A DNA stretch of 9,525 bases, taken from contig CADCUW010000647.1 of NCBI GenBank assembly GCA_902805985.1, positions 1 through 9,525 of the forward strand, in the 5' to 3' direction. The position numbers were made by a program, and so were the translations under genes. Positions within the stretch are counted from its first letter, which is position 1. Each line of letters begins with the position of its first letter. Under the pieces are notes generated by a model. It was not told the origin of the DNA. It saw only the letters and a list, made by a program, of their open reading frames with translations, and did no database searches. Below, one piece after another: positions 5,634-9,525 of the stretch. This DNA comes from an uncultured Rubrobacteraceae bacterium (GTDB lineage: Bacteria > Actinomycetota > Rubrobacteria > Rubrobacterales > Rubrobacteraceae).

Positions 5634-5827
5634 ATGCGGGCGAGCAAGAGAAACGAAGGAACCACGAGCCGTAGAGGAACTCGGAAAGGCTTTCTGCCCG
5701 CGCTGCTGACGGCCCTGCTCGTGGCGGCATTCTTCGCTCCCCGGCGGCGCAGGAGCCCGAGGGCGAACCCATTTACACCACGCAGGAAGGTTTGAGTGAT
5801 CCGAATGCGGGTCCTCCCTTGCTGTAA
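5634..5827 (+). pseudogene. Short secreted peptide, apparently frameshifted
   Basis: The ATG at 5634 opens a reading frame with a textbook signal peptide: basic N-region (MRASKRNEGTTSRRGTRKG), hydrophobic core (FLPALLTALLVAAFF), then AP. In the primary frame it then becomes Arg/Pro-rich nonsense. Shifting by one base at the four-C run 5739-5742 gives a natural continuation, AAQEPEGEPIYTTQEGLS, ending at TAA 5825-5827, about 64 residues in all. A cleavage site near AAQE would then make sense. This may be the truncated N-terminus of a larger exported protein. The family is unknown. The ribosome site is weak (GGAG, 11 bp away). The 80 bp after it hold no clear gene. Confidence 0.45.
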
Positions 5828-5907
5828 TCGCTCGGGAGGAACCACGATTCATGCGACGGCCGCGCGGAGGTCGTCCCAGGCACGCGCCACCTACGTGGGC
5901 GCGTTCA

Positions 5908-6765
5908 TCAGCCGGCCTCGTCCGGGATCACCTCGTCCGCGACGATGCCGTCAAGAAGGGCTTCGAGGCCGAGCTCGCCGTCTCGGGTCTGAGCGCCGGC
6001 CGCGCGTGCGGCGTTGGTGAGCGACGTTGCGGCCGGGCGCGCGAACAGCCCAAAGAGCACCTCGTCCTCGGCCTTCAACCCGTCCTCGTGGGAGGAGAGC
6101 GCGGCGTCGATGACCCGGACGGCTCCGCTGGCAACCCCCGGCGCCAGGGTTGCGATGCGTTGCGCGAGGCGGTCGACGAACCCGTCAAGCTCGGCTACGG
6201 GCAGCGCACGATTGATCAGGCCGTACCGCTCGGCGGTCGTGGCGTCGAACAGGCGTGCGCCCAGGATGATCTCAAGGGCCCGCGCGCGCCCCACCAGCCG
6301 CGGCAGATAGACCGTCCCGCCGCCGCCGGGGATGATGCCGATCGCGGCTTCCATCTGCGCCAGGCCAGCGGTCTCGGTGGCGGCAAAGCGCATGTCCATC
6401 GCGAGCAGCAGCTCGCTGCCCCCGCCGCGCGCGAGGCCAACGAGCTTGCCGATCGTGATCTGCGGCAGCCGGCGCAGCCGCTCGTGCAGGCGCAGCATGG
6501 GACTGAGCGTCTGATCGCCCGCGATCCGGATCGCCGCGGCGGCGGCCTCGGGATCGTCGACGAAGCCCATGTCGCCGTGGGCGACGAAGAACTCCGGATC
6601 GGCGCTCTCGAAGATGATGACCTTGGTGGACGCGTCGTCCGCGATCTCGGTGATGAACGCGTCGAGATCGGGCAACAGCGCGGCGTCGAGCAGGTTAAGC
6701 GGCGGGTTGTCGATGACGACGCGAGCGATTCCGTTTTCTCTCTGGACCTCGATGCTTGTGTACAT
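5908..6765 (-). CDS. Crotonase-family enoyl-CoA hydratase/isomerase
   Basis: A 285-residue, full-length crotonase-fold protein. These enzymes stabilise acyl-CoA enolates and most often hydrate or isomerise enoyl-CoA in fatty-acid or aromatic degradation. Residues seen: N-terminal EVQRENGIARVVIDNPPLN (6-24), first oxyanion-hole segment FVAHGDMG (60-67), second oxyanion segment ARGGGSEL with E118, and LAQMEAAIGIIPGGGGT with E139. The last two match the positions of the two catalytic glutamates of enoyl-CoA hydratase, so hydratase activity is plausible. The substrate cannot be told. ATG at 6765 is supported by GGAGG 6 bp upstream. The gene is divergent from the HxlR regulator, with a 97-bp shared control region. 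It appears intact, in contrast to its decayed surroundings. Confidence 0.9.
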   Translation of the reverse strand: MYTSIEVQRENGIARVVIDNPPLNLLDAALLPDLDAFITEIADDASTKVIIFESADPEFFVAHGDMGFVDDPEAAAAAIRIAGDQTLSPMLRLHERLRRLPQITIGKLVGLARGGGSELLLAMDMRFAATETAGLAQMEAAIGIIPGGGGTVYLPRLVGRARALEIILGARLFDATTAERYGLINRALPVAELDGFVDRLAQRIATLAPGVASGAVRVIDAALSSHEDGLKAEDEVLFGLFARPAATSLTNAARAAGAQTRDGELGLEALLDGIVADEVIPDEAG

Positions 6766-6780
6766 CCATGCCTCCGTAGG

Positions 6781-6818
6781 TTGGTATCCGATTTGGTATC
6801 CGACGTATACCTGATACC
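6781..6818. promoter_or_regulatory. Divergent operator between crotonase and HxlR genes
   Basis: The 97-bp gap between the two starts contains a direct repeat TTGGTATCCGA at 6781-6791 and 6793-6803 (12-bp period). It also has the dyad GGTAT-n7-ATACC (6795-6811) and a further GATACC (6813-6818) facing the two GGTATC copies. HxlR-family dimers bind short palindromes with about this spacing. I infer autoregulation and control of the crotonase from this site. Confidence 0.65.
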
Positions 6819-6862
6819 CTACGGCTACTTCAACGTGACCAGGTACCCCGGAGGTGACCGCG

Positions 6863-7210
6863 ATGCTGTCGCAAACCTGCCTGCTCGGCGACCAGCGAGA
6901 CTTGATCGATCAGGTGCTCGACAAGTGGTCGCTGTCGATCCTCGCCGTCCTCTACGGCCGCCCACGACGGTTCAACGAGCTGCGCCGCGAGATCCCCGAC
7001 GTCACGCAGAAGTCCCTTGCCCAAGCACTCAAGCGCCTCGAGCGCAACGGGATGATCGACCGCACGGTGCTCGGCACCCGACCTTTCGCCGTGGAGTACA
7101 GCCTCACCGAGCTCGGCCGCGGCCTCGAAGGACCGCTCGGGGTGCTCGCCCGGTGGGCAACCGACAACATCGAGGACGTGCACCGAGCGCGCACGCGGTA
7201 CGACGCCTGA
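6863..7210 (+). CDS. HxlR-family winged-helix transcriptional regulator
   Basis: A 115-residue MarR-related HxlR/DUF24 regulator. Features: cysteine close to the N-terminus (LSQTCLLGDQ), the family hallmark position often used for sensing electrophiles or oxidants; DKWSLSILAVLYGRPRRFNELRREIP with the typical 'W..lIl..L..G..RF.eL.r.i' pattern (about 20-46); recognition-helix region DVTQKSLAQALKRLERNGMIDRTV; and wing PFAVEYSLTELGRGL. ATG 6863 is chosen over GTG 6854 because GGAGG (6850-6854) overlaps the GTG and stands 8 bp before the ATG. It is divergent from the crotonase gene, which is its likely target. All 15 arginines use CGN codons, unlike parA (9 of 17 AGG). Confidence 0.9.
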   Translation: MLSQTCLLGDQRDLIDQVLDKWSLSILAVLYGRPRRFNELRREIPDVTQKSLAQALKRLERNGMIDRTVLGTRPFAVEYSLTELGRGLEGPLGVLARWATDNIEDVHRARTRYDA

Positions 7211-7255
7211 CGACGCCCCAAAGCCGAGAGCCGCACCGGTGCCGCCTGCACGGAC

Positions 7256-7275
7256 GCGCGGAAGTCCGCGCTGTT
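7256..7275 (+). terminator. Possible terminator hairpin after the HxlR gene
   Basis: GCGCGG (7256-7261), loop AAGT, CCGCGC (7266-7271), then TGTT. It sits 45 bp after the HxlR stop codon. The T-run is poor, so the call is weak. Confidence 0.3.
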
Positions 7276-7545
7276 GGAACCCCCGTCGATGGGCGGTGGG
7301 GGCGGTGCCGGCTCGCGCTCGGGCGCTGGTGGCCGCGGGCTATCGCGGGCTACCGCTCGAGACCCGCGCTCCTGTCTCGCTGCCGCTGGTTCTCGGCCCG
7401 TGAGGACTGAAGGCGTGGACGCGGCGACGCCTCTTCCGCCGTTCTATGCCTCCCCCGCCAGAGAGCGATGTGCGGGGTCAGAAAGATGCCATGAGTTGGG
7501 GTTTGCGGCCAGTTCGTGACCGTTCACCTTTTCATTTTGCAAACG
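7276..7545. other. Gene-free stretch
   Basis: Only Gly/Ser/Arg-rich shadow frames are visible on both strands. No start with a ribosome site, no RNA gene and no strong hairpin was recognised. The DNA here is probably decayed sequence inside the 5518-7636 segment. Confidence 0.4.
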
Positions 7546-7636
7546 CGTTCTGCCGGTCCTCGCTCCGCGCGGGCGTTGCAGGGTTTTTGGCGAGGTCTGC
7601 GATGGTGGGCCCGGAAGGGGCGGCACCGGGCCGCCG
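7546..7636 (-). repeat. Right ~90-bp inverted repeat (matches 5518-5619)
   Basis: This is the reverse-complement partner of the left copy: 7546-7598 matches 5567-5619 at 52 of 53 positions, and 7621-7636 matches 5518-5533 exactly. The 22 bp between the blocks is unrelated to the left copy's 33 bp. Reading on the minus strand, an ATG follows 10 bp after the repeat, as one follows 14 bp after the left copy, but here it opens only a three-codon frame. This suggests both copies derive from the same leader-like or terminal element. Confidence 0.85.
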
Positions 7637-7649
7637 CGTAACACCCCGC

Positions 7650-8001
7650 AAACCCGGTCAACAAACGTTCCGTCCGCGGGCCGTCCACGATCGGCGGCGG
7701 GACGAAGGTCTGGCCGGACCCGCGTAGGGCGATCTCGAAGACGGCGCGGGCCGAGGCGGGCTGTGAGGGCCCGATAGCCCCGGCCCGCAGGGCCATCGAA
7801 CCGGGGCGGACCGGGAGTCGGCCCGGTTGGTCCGCGAGGTCCGCGAGGAGGAGCGGCGCACGGGCCGCGCTGTGGGCGAGCGGGGCCGTGAGGCGCTCGC
7901 CGGGCGCTTCCACGGCGGGGTCTCGGCGTGCGTCGCGGGGGTTAGGCTGCTGACCGCTCGTGGTTGCCCAGACGGGCAGGACGAGCAGCGGGCCGGGAGG
8001 G
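7650..8001. other. Ambiguous decayed coding DNA
   Basis: Two frames compete. On the minus strand, residues such as MALRAGAIGPSQPASARAVF and FEIALRGSGQTFVPPPIVDG (about 7670-7800) read naturally with mostly G/C-ending codons. On the plus strand, LVREVREEERRTGRAVGERG (from 7827) to about 7960 also reads well, with no upstream start. Neither can be followed to a proper start and stop with a ribosome site. I do not recognise either. Confidence 0.3.
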
Positions 8002-8244
8002 TGACGGCCTCTACCTCTACCCGCACCCGCTGACGCTGGCGAGGGACCAAGCGGAGGCCGAGAGGGCCAGGCTGGCCGACGCCGACTCCTCCATGCGCGC
8101 CACGTGGGGGCAGCTCGGGGGGCCGACGACCTTCTATCGGTACGGGGCGCTCTCCGCCGTCCACCGCGCCCGCGAGGAGCGCGAAGAAGAGAGGACCGTC
8201 TTCCGTGCCCCGGACGCCGCCGACGTCGAGATGTGGGCCGGTAA
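8002..8244 (+). pseudogene. Unidentified plus-strand coding fragment upstream of the PIN remnant
   Basis: The frame containing GDGLYLYPHPLTLARDQAEA, ERARLADADSSMRATWGQLG and FYRYGALSAVHRAREEREEE reads as a natural protein with almost all codons ending in G or C. Its upstream part lies in another frame (7827-7960), so a frameshift near 8000 is likely. It degenerates into Arg-rich sequence after about 8235. Directly upstream of a PIN toxin remnant one expects an antitoxin, but nothing here resembles a known antitoxin fold. No function is assigned. Confidence 0.35.
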
Positions 8245-8301
8245 CCGGGGATTGGGCAGGGAAACTCGGAACAGGACTCGGAAGCCCCCGCGCCTCCCCC
8301 G

Positions 8302-8690
8302 ATCGTCCTCGACGCGAGCGTCGTGGTCAGCGCCCTCGTCGGCCCCGCCGGATCCCCATACGGCCGCCCGATAGGCAGGGTGGCCTCCGGCGACGTGCTG
8401 CCCGCCTTGAGCGATGACTTTCTCCGCGAACCCTCCCGAGTCGTCGGCTACCCTGACGTCGAGCCCCGGGTGGTCTCCGCGGCCCACCACCCCGCGCTAC
8501 GACTGGCCGAGAGCACCCGCGACCCGAAAAACGCCCGGATGCTCGACTTGGCCCGGACGGTCCACGCGGACTGCATCGTCTCCAAGGACCCGCACCTGAC
8601 GGGCGCCATGATGCCCTTCCCCGTGGAGGCGCTAGAGCCCCACCAGTTCCTCGAACGCCTGCCCGCCCGATCCGGGGTAGGGATCTCGCG
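8302..8690 (+). pseudogene. Degraded PIN-domain toxin (COG1569-like)
   Basis: The reading frame starts abruptly at IVLDASVVVSALVGPAGSPY, typical of the first strand and helix of 'putative toxin component, PIN family' proteins. No ATG/GTG/TTG precedes it in frame after the TAA at 8242-8244. Then come ALSDDFLREPSRVVGYPDVE (position of the conserved Glu), RDPKNARMLDLARTVHADCI and VSKDPHL with the later acidic residues, and FPVEALEPHQFLERL, the usual C-terminus. The loop between PRV and RDPK is about 15 residues, shorter than in the family, suggesting an internal deletion. The frame runs past the natural end to 9039, through a likely terminator, so the original stop was lost. In another frame a TAG at about 8679 would end it properly. 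Confidence 0.65.
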
Positions 8691-8714
8691 CAACGCCGGT
8701 TACCATCATCCCGG

Positions 8715-8747
8715 AGGGCCGCGTTCTCCCATCCTCCCCGCGGCCCT
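8715..8747. other. Hairpin with 9-bp stem after the PIN remnant
   Basis: AGGGCCGCG (8715-8723) pairs with CGCGGCCCT (8739-8747) across a 15-base C/T-rich loop. It is followed by TCT rather than a real T-run. It may have been part of the 3' end of the PIN transcript. Confidence 0.45.
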
Positions 8748-8759
8748 TCTCCTTGGTCG

Positions 8760-8790
8760 GGGCCGGTCTTGGCAAAGGGCCGGCCCTTTT
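8760..8790 (+). terminator. Likely intrinsic terminator
   Basis: GGGCCGG (8760-8766) pairs with CCGGCCC (8780-8786), followed by TTTT. An alternative fold is the perfect palindrome AAAGGGCCGGCCCTTT (8774-8789), which would work in both directions. It lies about 100 bp beyond the natural end of the PIN toxin reading frame. Confidence 0.6.
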
Positions 8791-9226
8791 ACCTGCCCGT
8801 ACGAGGTTGGATTCTCCCGTTTGAGAGTACCAACCACACCGGCCGCACCGGTCCGATACGACAGACGAAGACCTCGTGGCGCTCACGGGAAGGCCGTATG
8901 CGCCCCGGGGCATGTTTATGCGCCCCCACAAGATGTTGTGTCGACCAGGACACACCGACTCTTAATGTCTGCGACGCATGGGTGGAGATGGCTTGACAGG
9001 AAAAGACGGCCGCGTGCCTTCGGTCGACCCCATTCCTAAGCCGTTGTTGGGTCGCGGGGCACGCTCTCGGGGGGCGTTTTCCCGTCAGCGTTACTCCGGC
9101 TATAGGTCGCACACATTGCGAGCAGGTCTGACCAGGATGCTTCTCACGACGTGGTGACGGCCCCCGATCGTCCCGGAGGGCCTCGGTATTCACGATCCTG
9201 GATGCGAGCTTCGGGGAACACCCCTT
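8791..9226. other. Gene-free stretch with small dyads
   Basis: No supported gene is seen. Visible structures are GGTTGG (8805-8810) / CCAACC (8830-8835) with an inner imperfect stem, the operator-like dyad TGTGTC-n6-GACACA (8937-8954), a doubled TATGCGCCCC (about 8898 and 8918), and GGTATTCAC (9185-9193). The last pairs with GTGAATACC (9239-9247) inside the end of glsA. A TTGACA at 8993-8998 has no matching -10 box. Confidence 0.45.
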
Positions 9227-9525
9227 CTACGAGGTTGGGTGAATACCGGGTCTTGCTGCCCCGAGCAAGGCGTCCTCGTCGTCCTCAGCGAAGACGTGCA
9301 GGCCCAGGCGCTCGGAGATCTCCTCGCAGACCGCGGTGCCCCTGACGCTGTTGCCGTACGCGTCGAGCCCGGGCGAGAAGACGCCGATGCCGAGCTTGCC
9401 CGGCACGACGGCCATGACGCCGCCGCTCACCCCGCTCTTGGCGGGGATGCCCACCCGGTAGGCCCACTGCCCCGCGAAGTCGTACATGCCGCACGCGTGC
9501 ATCACGCTCAGGACGTCCCTGACGT
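9227..9525 (-). CDS. glsA: Glutaminase, C-terminal part (gene runs off the window)
   Basis: The last ~99 residues of a serine-dependent glutaminase (glutamine to glutamate plus ammonia, beta-lactamase-like fold). The conserved block [20 protein letters not shown], then [38 protein letters not shown] and [10 protein letters not shown], is diagnostic. The tyrosine in GMYD and the valine in KSGVSGG correspond to active-site residues of the family. The catalytic Ser-x-x-Lys lies in the missing N-terminal part beyond 9525. Stop TAG is at 9227-9229. After the conserved domain there is a ~20-residue acidic and variable tail ([20 protein letters not shown]). It is usually a chromosomal housekeeping or acid-stress gene, so it may mark a chromosomal flank or plasmid cargo. 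Confidence 0.93.
   Translation of the reverse strand, partial: VRDVLSVMHACGMYDFAGQWAYRVGIPAKSGVSGGVMAVVPGKLGIGVFSPGLDAYGNSVRGTAVCEEISERLGLHVFAEDDEDALLGAARPGIHPTS

Noticed and set aside
4443..5852. Long minus-strand open frames across the iterons and 5-kb region (469 and 328 codons)
   Set aside because: They translate the iterons into GAPDKNYRGAR-type repeats and are otherwise Pro/Arg/Ser-rich. The lack of stops is a product of high GC and 22-bp repeats.
5851..7410. 519-codon plus-strand frame across crotonase and HxlR
   Set aside because: It is antisense to the crotonase and then out of frame with HxlR. The two genes with clear motifs explain the region.
8993..9021. Promoter at TTGACA
   Set aside because: No -10-like hexamer is found 16-19 bp downstream and no gene follows on that strand.
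8789..9193. Minus-strand 134-codon frame between the terminator and glsA
   Set aside because: It has no motifs, no ribosome site, and Arg/Cys/Pro-rich random composition.

Overview
The window is high-GC DNA with several GTG/TTG starts, Arg/Ala/Gly-rich proteins and many Arg codons of the AGG type in some genes. This suits a high-GC actinobacterium. A Rubrobacter-like host is my best guess, from protein style only, and is not proven. The core of the window is the maintenance backbone of a plasmid or plasmid-derived replicon. Around it lie cargo, broken toxin genes and much decayed intergenic DNA.

Layout. Bases 1-735 hold only fragments of unidentified minus-strand reading frames. Bases 738-1794 form a compact partition locus: a small ParA ATPase (797-1402), a translationally coupled ribbon-helix-helix protein (1399-1725), and arrays of one 8-bp motif (TGCAGTAA) on both sides that look like the operator and the centromere. 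Bases 1874-2687 (minus) are a VapBC-type toxin-antitoxin pair whose PIN toxin carries a one-base frameshift in a run of six C. Bases 3010-4446 (minus) encode a 478-residue plasmid replication initiator whose last ~80 residues look like domain I of DnaA. Upstream of it lies a typical origin: an AT-rich dyad (4485-4507), seven contiguous 22-bp iterons (4584-4737) and three outlying copies up to 4937.

Bases 4938-5630 hold a small hypothetical gene (5234-5407) and GC-rich repeats. From 5518 to 7636 there is a 2.1-kb segment bounded by ~100-bp inverted repeats (one block is 52/53 identical). It contains a short secreted-peptide pseudogene, an intact crotonase (enoyl-CoA hydratase/isomerase) and a divergent HxlR-type regulator with an operator-like intergenic region. 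It looks like acquired metabolic cargo. Bases 7640-8690 contain decayed coding DNA and a second broken PIN-domain toxin, followed by hairpins that include a plausible terminator (8760-8790). At the right edge the 3' end of a glutaminase gene (glsA, minus strand) runs out of the window.

How it works together: initiator plus iterons would replicate the element, ParA plus the RHH protein with the octad arrays would segregate it, and the VapBC pair would once have stabilised it. Everything from about 5.4 kb on is accessory. No CRISPR array, tRNA, rRNA or intact transposase was seen. At least two apparent frameshifts sit in short C/G runs, so some 'pseudogenes' could be assembly errors.
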